Below are positions 24,443 through 32,204 of a stretch of DNA of 64,000 nucleotides, one piece after another. The first letter of the stretch is position 1. The number at the start of each line of letters is the position of its first letter. The translations under genes were made by a program, and so were the position numbers. Under the pieces are notes generated by a model. The model was given only the letters and a program-made list of their open reading frames with translations. It was not told the DNA's origin and did not search any database. Source of the stretch: UBA6627 sp965248675 (GTDB lineage Bacteria; Chloroflexota; Dehalococcoidia; UBA2979); contig CBDFJZ010000008.1 of assembly GCA_965248675.1 (NCBI GenBank), positions 434,001 to 498,000 of the forward strand. Direction: 5' to 3'.

Positions 24443-25264
24443 GTGCTCACGCAGCGACTGATCGTCGCGGCGATCGGGCTGCCGCTGCTCGCAGGGCTGC
24501 TCGCCGTCCCCGAGCCAGTCTTTGCCGCCGCGATCGAGGCGATCCTCGCCGTCGCCACCTTCGAGCTGGTGCGCGCCGCCCAGTCCGAGGAAGGCGAGCT
24601 CACCGTCCCGGTCAGCGCCGCCGCCGCAACCGCGCTGCTGGTCGCGCTCACGCGCACCGGCGCAGGCCCCGCGATCTGGGCGTTGATGCCACTGACCGCG
24701 GTCGCGATCGCGCTGCTGATCCGAGGTGGCAACCCCTTCGCCGACTCAATGGCAGGCTGGTGGATCGGCGCGGTGCTGTACCTCGCGGTCCTCGGCTCGC
24801 ACTTCGTGCTGCTGCGCGACGCCGGCGAAGGCCAGCGCTGGCTGATCGTGCTCCTTGCGACCGTGTTCGCGACCGACACCGGCGCGTACACGGTTGGCCG
24901 CCTGGTCGGCCGCCACGAGCTCGCCCCGAAGATCTCGCCGAACAAGACCTGGGAAGGCGCGATCGGCGGCTTCGCCTTCGGCGCCGCGGCCGCAGTGATC
25001 GCGATCCTCGCCCTCGATCCCCAGCCTGCGGATCCGCTCGATGAGGTCGGCTCGTATCGGACGGCCACGGTCGTTGGCATCGCGATCGGCGCCCCGCTCG
25101 TCGCGATCCTCGGCGATCTCGTTGAATCGGCGCTCAAACGCCGCATCGGCGTGAAGGACGTGTCGCACATCCTCCCCGGCCACGGCGGCTTCCTCGATCG
25201 CCTCGACTCGCTGTTTTTTGCCGCGCCGTGGATATATTGGATGTTGCGATGGTTCCCAGCATGA
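24443..25264 (+). CDS. cdsA: Phosphatidate cytidylyltransferase
   Basis: A 273-residue integral membrane enzyme from GTG 24443, with about seven or eight hydrophobic helices. The CdsA signature is at the C-terminal end: GDLVESALKRRIGVKDVSHI then LPGHGGFLDRLDSLFF. TDTGAYTVGRLVGRHELAPKISPNKTWEGAIGG is a second conserved block that includes metal-binding acids. It makes CDP-diacylglycerol from phosphatidic acid and CTP, the precursor used by the phosphatidyltransferase encoded at 51.8 kb. It follows uppS after 12 bp. Confidence 0.95.
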   Translation: MLTQRLIVAAIGLPLLAGLLAVPEPVFAAAIEAILAVATFELVRAAQSEEGELTVPVSAAAATALLVALTRTGAGPAIWALMPLTAVAIALLIRGGNPFADSMAGWWIGAVLYLAVLGSHFVLLRDAGEGQRWLIVLLATVFATDTGAYTVGRLVGRHELAPKISPNKTWEGAIGGFAFGAAAAVIAILALDPQPADPLDEVGSYRTATVVGIAIGAPLVAILGDLVESALKRRIGVKDVSHILPGHGGFLDRLDSLFFAAPWIYWMLRWFPA

Positions 25265-25289
25265 CCCCTCGTATGAAGGACGGCTACGC

Positions 25290-26441
25290 GTGATCAGGGT
25301 CGCGGTCCTCGGTTCGACCGGCTCCGTCGGCCGCCAGGCGCTCGACGTGATCCGCGGCGCTCCCGGCCAGTTCGAGGTCGCCGCGCTCGCCGGCGGCACG
25401 AACGTCGCGCTCCTGGCGGAGCAGGTGCGCGAGTTCCAGCCCGCGGCCATCTCCGCCCTCCCCGGCCCCGAGGCCGACGCGCTCCGCGGCGCCTCCGACG
25501 CCGACTGGGCCGACCTCGAAACGATCGCGACGAGACCGGACGTCGACGTCGTCCTCGCCGCGACCAACGGCCTCGCCGGCCTTGCACCGACGATCGCCGC
25601 GCTCCGCGCCGGCACGCCCGTCGCGGTCGCGAACAAGGAGGCGCTCGTCGTCGGTGGTCCCGCGGTGCTCGCCGCACTCGAGGAGGGCCGCGCCAGCGGC
25701 GCCGAACTGCGCCCGGTGGACTCGGAGCATTCGGCGATCTGGCAATGCCTCTGGGGAGAGCCGCCGGAGCGCATCGACCGCCTCACGCTGACCGCCTCGG
25801 GCGGCGCGTTCCGCGATCTCGATCTCGACCAGCTCGCTGCCGTCACGCCGGAACAGGCCACCCATCATCCGAACTGGGACATGGGCAAAAAGATCACCGT
25901 CGACAGCGCCACCCTCTTCAACAAGGGCCTCGAGGCGATCGAAGCACGCTGGCTCTTCGACATCCCGCTCGAGCGGATCGACATCCTCCAGCACCGCGAG
26001 AGCGTCATTCACAGCATGGTCACCTTCGCCGACGGTTCTGTGAAGGCGCAGCTCGGCGAACCTGACATGGGCCTGCCAATTCAGGTCGCCCTTGCCTACC
26101 CCGATCGCGCGCCGGCTCAGCCTGCGCCACCGTTGGATCTCGCCGCCCGCGGCGCACTCCACTTCGGCGCTGTCGAGCACGATCGCTTCCCGGCGCTGGA
26201 TATCGCCCTCGAGGCCGGTCGTCGCGAGGACACCACGGCGGCAGCCGTATCAGGCGCAGACGAAGCTGCGGTGGCGAATTTTCTCGCCGGCCGCTGCCGA
26301 TTCACGGACATTCCCCGACTGCTGGCGTTAGCCTTGGAGTCCCACCACCCGACGATTGAACCAGACCTGCCGGCGTTGTTGGCGGCCGAACAGTGGGGCC
26401 GCCGCGTCGTCGACCAGGCTGTTTCCGCGGGAGTGGCATGA
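25290..26441 (+). CDS. dxr: 1-deoxy-D-xylulose-5-phosphate reductoisomerase
   Basis: A 383-residue enzyme of the MEP isoprenoid pathway. GTG 25290 with a GAAGGA ribosome-binding site is chosen, since the in-frame extension upstream reads the end of cdsA in another frame. It begins VIRVAVLGSTGSVGRQALDVI (NADPH-binding), has NKEALVVGG, PVDSEHSAIWQCL (metal-binding Asp/Glu region) and TASGGAFRDL, then HHPNWDMGKKITVDSATLFNKGLE. The product is MEP from DXP. The stop overlaps the start of rseP (ATGA). Confidence 0.97.
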   Translation: MIRVAVLGSTGSVGRQALDVIRGAPGQFEVAALAGGTNVALLAEQVREFQPAAISALPGPEADALRGASDADWADLETIATRPDVDVVLAATNGLAGLAPTIAALRAGTPVAVANKEALVVGGPAVLAALEEGRASGAELRPVDSEHSAIWQCLWGEPPERIDRLTLTASGGAFRDLDLDQLAAVTPEQATHHPNWDMGKKITVDSATLFNKGLEAIEARWLFDIPLERIDILQHRESVIHSMVTFADGSVKAQLGEPDMGLPIQVALAYPDRAPAQPAPPLDLAARGALHFGAVEHDRFPALDIALEAGRREDTTAAAVSGADEAAVANFLAGRCRFTDIPRLLALALESHHPTIEPDLPALLAAEQWGRRVVDQAVSAGVA

Positions 26442-27667
26442 ACGAAGGCTTCCACGAGCGCCGCGCCGAGGCGGGGCGCCCGCCGAGCGCCCACGACTGG
26501 GCGCGCCGCGCGATCACCCTGCTGGTGGTGGTCGCGGGCATCGCCGTCGGCTTCATCTACCTCTTCGACGCGTTCAGCTCCGCCGCGCTGTTCCTCCTCA
26601 TCCTGATCGCCCTCGTGATGGCGCACGAGGCCGGCCACTTCTTCACCGCGAAGGCGTTCGGCATCTACGTCCACGAGTTCGGCCTCGGCTTCCCGCCGCG
26701 CGTGGCCGCCTTCAAGTACGGCGAGACCGAGTACTCGCTGAACTGGCTCCCGATCGGCGGCTTCGTGCGTCTAGAAGGCGAAGAGCAATCGGAGCACCCG
26801 CGCTCGTTGTCGGTGCGCCCCCGTTGGCAGCGCCTGATCGTCCTCGCGTCCGGCGCGGTCGTGAACCTGATCCTCCCGGTCTTCCTCTTCGCCCTCGCGC
26901 TCAGCTTCCCGCACGAGGTCGCCGTCGGCCGCGCCAGCATCTCCACCGTCGTCCCGGATAGCCCCGCCGAAGCCGCCGGCCTCCAGGAGGGCGACGTCAT
27001 CTACACCATCGCCGGGCGCGACACGCTCAACGTCGCCGAGGCGAGCCGCTACATCCGCCTCAACGTCGGCAGTACCGTCGACATCCGCGTCCGCCGCGAC
27101 GGCGAGTTCATCACCATCCCCGTCGACGCCCGACGCAGCCCTCCGGTCGGGCAAGGGCCGACCGGGATCAGCATCGCCCCCGCCGTCGTCGCGCCCGACG
27201 GCCGCCCCTTCACCGAGACCGTCGCGCAGCCACCCTGGGAGTCGATCCCGAACGGCTTCCGCCAGACCTGGGACACGCTGATCCTCGCGCAGAACGAGAT
27301 CCGAGGCTGGTTCGATGGCGGAGGCGGCAGCGGACCCCAGTTCGCGGGCCCGATTGGCATCGGTCAGACCGTCGGCGAAGTCGCCCGCAGCCAGGAGGCG
27401 GCGAGCGACGCCGTGTCGCCGCTGCTCGAGCTCGCCGCGCTGCTCTCGATCAACCTCGGGATCCTCAACCTGCTGCCACTGCCGATGCTCGACGGCGGTC
27501 GCATCTTCTTCTTGCTCGTCGAGATCGTCCGAGGCGGCAAACGGATCGCGCCGGAGAAGGAAGCGATCGTCCACATGGCGGGCTTCGTCCTCTTCATCAG
27601 CTTCGCTCTCGTCATCACCTTCATCGACATCAGCCGTATCGCCAACGGGGAATCCGTCTTCCGCTAG
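26438..27667 (+). CDS. rseP: Site-2 intramembrane metalloprotease (RseP-like)
   Basis: A 409-residue membrane protease starting at ATG 26438 within the dxr stop codon. The zinc motif is H-E-A-G-H in LVMAHEAGHFFTAKAFGIYV; one PDZ domain follows (about residues 165-245, with DSPAEAAGLQEGDVIYTI); the third zinc ligand is Asp in NLLPLPMLDGGRIFF. An extra N-terminal hydrophobic helix precedes the HExxH helix. Family members cleave anti-sigma factors and leftover signal peptides. The ECF sigma locus at 47.7-49.7 kb carries a single-pass membrane protein that could be a substrate (inference only). Confidence 0.93.
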   Translation: MNEGFHERRAEAGRPPSAHDWARRAITLLVVVAGIAVGFIYLFDAFSSAALFLLILIALVMAHEAGHFFTAKAFGIYVHEFGLGFPPRVAAFKYGETEYSLNWLPIGGFVRLEGEEQSEHPRSLSVRPRWQRLIVLASGAVVNLILPVFLFALALSFPHEVAVGRASISTVVPDSPAEAAGLQEGDVIYTIAGRDTLNVAEASRYIRLNVGSTVDIRVRRDGEFITIPVDARRSPPVGQGPTGISIAPAVVAPDGRPFTETVAQPPWESIPNGFRQTWDTLILAQNEIRGWFDGGGGSGPQFAGPIGIGQTVGEVARSQEAASDAVSPLLELAALLSINLGILNLLPLPMLDGGRIFFLLVEIVRGGKRIAPEKEAIVHMAGFVLFISFALVITFIDISRIANGESVFR

Positions 27668-27766
27668 CGCGTCGATCGGACCCCTCTGAGAGCAATGCGA
27701 TAGCCTCCCAGCAAGCGCCGCGTGCCTGCTCCCGAGGTGAAATGGGCGCTTGCGAGGGCAAACGAC

Positions 27767-28936
27767 ATGACTCGACGCAACCCGACGCGCGCGGTCCACG
27801 TCGGCTCGATCCAGATCGGCGGCGGCGCGCCGATCGCGGTGCAGTCGATGGCCGCCACGCGCACCCAGGACACCGACGCCACCGTCCGCCAGGTCGAGCT
27901 GATCCAGGCCGCCGGCGCCGACCTCGTGCGGATCGCCGTCGACTCCAAAGCTGACGTGCGCGCCCTGTCCGAGGTCCGTGACCGCACCCGCACGACCGGC
28001 GCCAACCTCTCGGTTGACCTCCAGGAGAGCTACCGCCTGATCTCCGAGGTCGCCCCGTTCGTCGACAAGGTTCGCTACAACCCCGGCCACCTCCACCATC
28101 ACGAAAAGGACAAGGCGGTCGAGGACAAGGTCGCCTTTATCGCGCAGGAGGCCGTGCGGCACGACGTCGCACTGCGAGTCGGCGTTAACTGCGGATCCGT
28201 CGATCCGGTGCTTAGGCAAAAATTCGGCAAAGACGACGTCGGCGCGATGGTCGAGAGCGCGCTCCAACACACGCGCATCCTCGATGACCTCGGGTTCACG
28301 CGGTACGTGGTCTCGATGAAGGACTCGGACTGGCGCAAGGTCGTCGAGGGCAACCGCCGCTTCTCGATCGAGCGGCCGGAGGTGCCGTTACACCTCGGGG
28401 TGACCGAGGCGGGGATGCCACCCGACGGGATCATCAAGACCCGCGTCGCCTTCGAGCAGCTGATCTCGGAAGGGATCGGGGACACGATCCGGGTGTCACT
28501 GACGCTGCCGTTCGATGACAAGGGGCAGGAGATCACGGTTGGCCGGGAGATCCTCGAGGACATCGCGAACGGGCGGTTCCGCTCGGTTCCGTCGTCCCTG
28601 GACCACGGGCTGAACATCATCAGCTGCCCCTCGTGCTCCCGCGTCGAGAACGAGAAGTTCATCGAGCTGGCCCAGGACGTGAAGGAGATGTCCGCGTACG
28701 CCGCCGGCTACGACGTGACGATCGCGGTGATGGGCTGCCGCGTGAACGGCCCCGGCGAAACCGACGACGCCGACATCGGGATGTGGTGCGGCCCGCTGGG
28801 CGTCAATCTCAAGCGCGGCGAAGACCTCGTCGGCCACTACCCCTACGACACCGTCCTCGACGAGACACGGTTGCTGCTGGACGAGGTGATCGAGGACAAG
28901 GCGCCCCTCCCCGCGGGAGCCGGGATCACTAAGTAG
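27767..28936 (+). CDS. ispG: 4-hydroxy-3-methylbut-2-en-1-yl diphosphate synthase
   Basis: A 389-residue iron-sulfur enzyme of the MEP pathway, making HMBPP from MEcPP. ATG 27767 has a GAGGG ribosome-binding site; a GTG at 27722 is a possible upstream start. It starts TRRNPTRAVHVGSIQIGG, has VQSMAATRTQDTDATV, RIAVDSKADVRAL and VRYNPGH of the TIM barrel, and the three 4Fe-4S cysteines in ISCPSCSRVE and GCRVNGPGE. With dxr it shows that isoprenoids come from the MEP route. Confidence 0.97.
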   Translation: MTRRNPTRAVHVGSIQIGGGAPIAVQSMAATRTQDTDATVRQVELIQAAGADLVRIAVDSKADVRALSEVRDRTRTTGANLSVDLQESYRLISEVAPFVDKVRYNPGHLHHHEKDKAVEDKVAFIAQEAVRHDVALRVGVNCGSVDPVLRQKFGKDDVGAMVESALQHTRILDDLGFTRYVVSMKDSDWRKVVEGNRRFSIERPEVPLHLGVTEAGMPPDGIIKTRVAFEQLISEGIGDTIRVSLTLPFDDKGQEITVGREILEDIANGRFRSVPSSLDHGLNIISCPSCSRVENEKFIELAQDVKEMSAYAAGYDVTIAVMGCRVNGPGETDDADIGMWCGPLGVNLKRGEDLVGHYPYDTVLDETRLLLDEVIEDKAPLPAGAGITK

Positions 28937-28951
28937 CGGGACCGCCCGCGG

Positions 28952-30103
28952 TCAGCCGGCGAAGGCCGGCATCACCTCGTTCGCCCAGAGATCGATCGAG
29001 CGCATCGCCTGCTCGTGGGAGAGGCTCCCCCACTGGAACGAGCAGACGATGTAGTTCGCGCCGGTGCTGACGTATTCCTCCATGAAGGTGCGGAGCGAGG
29101 CCGGCGATCCGGCCATCACACCGCCGGCGATCTCGCCCGGGAGCCGCCGTCGCTGACGGCGCGTCTGTCGCTCCTCCTCGGAGAGCTGCTCCAACGCCTG
29201 CTCCAGGTCGCGGCGCTCGTCCACGGCTTTGTGGCGGTCGGGACTGCCTGTTGGCCCGTCACCTGAATCCGAGCGCCCGAGGAACTGCGTGAGCTGCCGC
29301 CGCTCCGCTTCGAGCCGACGAGGCGTGCCGAGGTTCCAGCGGTACGACTCCCACGCCGGCCCCGCCGCCTCGATCGCCGCCTCGTCCGTCTCCGCCACCA
29401 CCGTGTGCACGACCAGCCCCAGCTTCGGCACGGTCCCCTGCGCGGTGAGCGCGCCCTCGCCCTGGTAGTGATCCCAGAGCCGTCGATAGCGGATGACGTT
29501 CGCCTCGAGCGTGTCGACGGATCCGACGACGATGCAGTTCATCCCGTGCTGCGCGGCGGTCTCGGGGTTCCGCATGTACCAGAGCGGCGGGTACGGCTGC
29601 TGGATCGGACCGAGCCGCATCGGTGCTTCGTCGAACTGCCAGAACCGACCCTCGTACGACAGCGTCTCGCTGCTGAGCCCGCGCACCAGGATCTCGAGCG
29701 TCTCGTCGTAGCGCGCCTGATTCGTCTCGGGATCGGACTCTTGTCCCCAGAAGTAGGCCTCCAGCACTCCGCCGCGTCCGACACCGATCTCGACGCGCCC
29801 CTCGGACAGGCTGTCGAGCATGCTCACCTCTTCGATCAGTCGCAGCGGGTGGTGGAGCGGCAGCACGTAGACGCCGGGACCGAACCGCAGCCTGCTCGTC
29901 CGCTGCGACGCCGCCGCCAAGAACACGTTCTGCGAGGGCGCCATGCTGTGCACCGCGGGGGTGTGATGCTCCGCGAGGTGATACGCGAAGAACCCGGCCT
30001 GATCGAGCGCCTCGAGCTGGGTCAGCCGGTCACGATAGAGCTGGTTCAGCGGGACGCCCGGCAGATGCTCAATGTGGTCGAAGACGCCGTACTCGAAACT
30101 CAT
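28952..30103 (-). CDS. LLM-class flavin-dependent oxidoreductase with charged insertion
   Basis: A 383-residue luciferase-like oxidoreductase from ATG 30103 (site GAGGG). MSFEYGVFDHIEH, GFFAYHLAEHHTPAV, RLRFGPGVYVLPLHHPLRLIEEVSMLD and EGRVEIGVGRGGV are the canonical LuxA/LLM blocks. Between about residues 290 and 345 there is a strongly charged insertion (Glu/Arg-rich, ERRDLEQALEQLSEEER) predicted as a coiled-coil or helical hairpin and not typical of the family. It shares the plus-strand neighbour's stop side with ispG (convergent). The substrate is unknown. Confidence 0.85.
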   Translation of the reverse strand: MSFEYGVFDHIEHLPGVPLNQLYRDRLTQLEALDQAGFFAYHLAEHHTPAVHSMAPSQNVFLAAASQRTSRLRFGPGVYVLPLHHPLRLIEEVSMLDSLSEGRVEIGVGRGGVLEAYFWGQESDPETNQARYDETLEILVRGLSSETLSYEGRFWQFDEAPMRLGPIQQPYPPLWYMRNPETAAQHGMNCIVVGSVDTLEANVIRYRRLWDHYQGEGALTAQGTVPKLGLVVHTVVAETDEAAIEAAGPAWESYRWNLGTPRRLEAERRQLTQFLGRSDSGDGPTGSPDRHKAVDERRDLEQALEQLSEEERQTRRQRRRLPGEIAGGVMAGSPASLRTFMEEYVSTGANYIVCSFQWGSLSHEQAMRSIDLWANEVMPAFAG

Positions 30104-30220
30104 GACACCCTCGAACCTCGCCGCGCGTTCGCGCCACACTCTAGGAGTGGGCGGAGCGGACGGCAAAGCGCGCCAGGCCGCGCTCACGAGGCCGAGCAAT
30201 CGGCCAGCCCGCCTGTGTTT

Positions 30221-30697
30221 CTATCGAAGCTCCGGCACCCGCCGCTCCCCCAACTCCGGCTGCTCACCGCGCCCCAGCCCATCCATCGCCCGCACGTCCG
30301 CCCCGAGAATCGCCACGAACGCGCCGGTGTCGATCCCGCGATGCGGCGATCCGAGGAGCCCGATTCGCTCGAGCGCGCGTCCCAGCAGCGCCTGCACGCC
30401 GTGCGGATTCCCGCGCAGCCAGTGGGTGTATCCGGCGCCGAGTTGGGCGAGGCCCTTGAAGAACTCTTCCTCTTCGATGCCCTTCGACTGCGCCCAGCAG
30501 GTCTCCCACGCCTCGTGCGCGCCGAAGAAGTTGCGCGCGTTGAAGAGCTCGATCGCCAGCGCGTGGTTCTCCTCGACATTCAGTGCATCGAAGTTGGGAA
30601 GGTGCAGGCGGTCCTCGGATCCGGCCGGCAGCGGCCGCCCCAGCTCGTCGCGAGGGCGCTCGGGTTTGGGTGGTGGCTGGACGGCGTCCTCGGTCAT
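30221..30697 (-). CDS. DUF309 family protein
   Basis: A 158-residue cytoplasmic protein from ATG 30697. The DUF309 core is FNARNFFGAHEAWETCWAQ followed by EEEFFKGLAQLGAGYTHWLRGNPHGVQALLGRAL, a helical fold with conserved H-E-x-W-E that might bind metal. An N-terminal Pro-rich extension of about 35 residues precedes it. Function is unknown. It lies between the LLM oxidoreductase and a lipoprotein gene transcribed the other way. Confidence 0.8.
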   Translation of the reverse strand: MTEDAVQPPPKPERPRDELGRPLPAGSEDRLHLPNFDALNVEENHALAIELFNARNFFGAHEAWETCWAQSKGIEEEEFFKGLAQLGAGYTHWLRGNPHGVQALLGRALERIGLLGSPHRGIDTGAFVAILGADVRAMDGLGRGEQPELGERRVPELR

Positions 30698-30789
30698 GCG
30701 ACGAGCCTACCGAAGCCGCGGCCCGGGGTGCCGCCGGCGAGCGCGACCTCTATGCTCGGCGCCGACCGCCGCCGAACGGAGGATCCTGG

Positions 30790-31314
30790 GTGCCGATGAG
30801 CAGATCACGCTTCGCCGCGCTCATGATCGCCGCCGCCGTCTTCCTCGCAGCCTGTGGCGGAGGCAACGACGACCTCGGCGTCGACCCGCAGGCCGCCCGC
30901 GAGGCCGAGGCCACCGAGGCCGCCAACGCCACCCGCGAGGACATCGAAGCCTGCTCGCTGCTCACCGTGGAAGAGGCCGGCGAGCTGCTCGGGGCGACCG
31001 TGACCAGCGTCGAACCGATGGTGATCCGCGTCTTCAGCGCATGCGAGTGGGTCAACGACGCGACGCTGCCGGTCAAGGCGCTTCAGGTAGGCATCTTCGA
31101 TCTCGAGGTCGACTCCGACCTCTTCCAGGAGAGCGCCGGCGGCAGCGTCGAACTCGAAGAGGTCGCGGGCATCGCGGACGAGGCCTACTGGACTGGCCTC
31201 GGGCAGCTCTACATCCGCAACGGCAGCCTCATGGTCTCGATCTTCCCCTCGCGTGACGGCGGCCGGGAACAAGCAATCGCGGCGGCAGAGCTGGTCGTTC
31301 CTCGTTTGGATTAG
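30790..31314 (+). CDS. Small secreted lipoprotein (DUF3558-like)
   Basis: A 174-residue lipoprotein. GTG 30790 is preferred over ATG 30796 because the GGAGG site lies 7 nt before it. The signal peptide RFAALMIAAAVFLAAC ends in a lipobox. The mature part begins with an acidic Ala/Glu-rich linker, then IEACSLLTVEEAGELLG, VFSACEWVND and a C-terminal VVPRLD, the two-Cys layout of DUF3558-like actinobacterial lipoproteins. Function is unknown. Its stop overlaps the end of the convergent methyltransferase gene. Confidence 0.7.
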   Translation: MPMSRSRFAALMIAAAVFLAACGGGNDDLGVDPQAAREAEATEAANATREDIEACSLLTVEEAGELLGATVTSVEPMVIRVFSACEWVNDATLPVKALQVGIFDLEVDSDLFQESAGGSVELEEVAGIADEAYWTGLGQLYIRNGSLMVSIFPSRDGGREQAIAAAELVVPRLD

Positions 31315-32096
31315 CGCCGCGCCACCGCTTGCTGTCTGAACAGCGCCAACCACTGCTCGAAGCTCAGCGTCGTCGGCGACTCCCGGCGCCCGAAACCCAA
31401 CCGCTTCCCGAGGATCGCGAGCTCCCGAGCTGTGAAACGCCCGCGCAACCCGCGCCCCACGTCGTCGATCCCGAACGCCCGGCTGACGAACCGCAGATAC
31501 CGCGAGCGCTGCTCGTCCGCGATCAGCGGACGAGGCCGCTGCGCCAGCCACAGCAACACACAGTCCACGCCCGGCGGTGGCTCGAAGTCATGTCGCTCGA
31601 ACCAGTGCACGACCTCGCCGTGCCACCACGGCTTCAGCTTCAGCGACTGCACCGTCTCGTCGCGAAACGGCCGTCCGAGGAAGCGCGCCGCCGCCTCCGC
31701 CTGCACCACGAGATAGACGTCCTCGGGCTGGGACCGCGCCTCGGTCAGCCGCCGCACCACGTCTGCCGTGCGCGCAAACGGCACGTTCGCGAACACCGAG
31801 TATCGCTCCCGCGGCAGCTCCGTCGCGAAGAAGTCCGCCTCGAGGACCGCGACCGAGCGCTCCTCCGCGAAGCGCCCTCGCAGCCTCGAGGCCAGCCGCG
31901 AGTCGACCTCGATCGCCCGCACCTCACGTACGCGCTCCGCGAGCGCGGCCGTCAGCACGCCGCTACCAGCACCGATCTCGATCACGAGATCGGCGGCGCT
32001 CAGCTCGGATCGGCGGACGAGCGTCCGCGCCAATCCTCGACTACGAAGGAAGTGCTGAGAGAGATCCGCGCGTCGGCGTCGCCGTCGCCCGGACAC
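31311..32096 (-). CDS. Erm/KsgA-family rRNA adenine N6-methyltransferase
   Basis: A 261-residue SAM-dependent RNA methyltransferase from GTG 32096, with a GAGGG site. LSQHFLRSRGLARTLVRR (N-terminal block), VIEIGAGSGVLTAALAERV (motif I), VRAIEVDSRLASRLRGRF (motif II) and the catalytic motif SVFANVPFARTADV: N-V-P-F is of the Erm type (N-I-P-F) rather than KsgA N-L-P-Y. The C-terminal third is Arg-rich and helical. So a 23S rRNA A2058-type methyltransferase with possible macrolide-lincosamide resistance is a fair reading, but a housekeeping RNA target cannot be excluded. No leader-peptide attenuator is evident. Confidence 0.75.
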   Translation of the reverse strand: MSGRRRRRRADLSQHFLRSRGLARTLVRRSELSAADLVIEIGAGSGVLTAALAERVREVRAIEVDSRLASRLRGRFAEERSVAVLEADFFATELPRERYSVFANVPFARTADVVRRLTEARSQPEDVYLVVQAEAAARFLGRPFRDETVQSLKLKPWWHGEVVHWFERHDFEPPPGVDCVLLWLAQRPRPLIADEQRSRYLRFVSRAFGIDDVGRGLRGRFTARELAILGKRLGFGRRESPTTLSFEQWLALFRQQAVARR

Positions 32097-32168
32097 GGGT
32101 GACCCTCACACACATAGGGCGGCTCCTGCTGCGGCGAGTGTACCGCTCGAGGCGGTCGTGCCGCCTCG

Positions 32169-32198
32169 TTGTTCGCTGTGAGGCGCGGCCCCTATCCT
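32169..32198 (+). promoter_or_regulatory. proS: Promoter of proS, leaderless arrangement
   Basis: TTGTTC (32169-32174) and TATCCT (32193-32198) are separated by 18 bp. The -10 box ends only 6 nt before the proS ATG at 32205, so transcription would begin at or next to the A of the start codon, and there is no ribosome-binding site. This is the signature of a leaderless mRNA. Confidence 0.55.
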
Positions 32199-32204
32199 CG
32201 CCGA

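Noticed and set aside
25213..25218. T run as a terminator
   Set aside because: The six T lie inside cdsA coding sequence without a preceding hairpin.
32090..32130. Leader peptide and attenuator for the Erm-like gene
   Set aside because: A short ATG frame (MCVRVTRV) exists, but it overlaps the methyltransferase start and there are no alternating hairpins as in inducible erm leaders.
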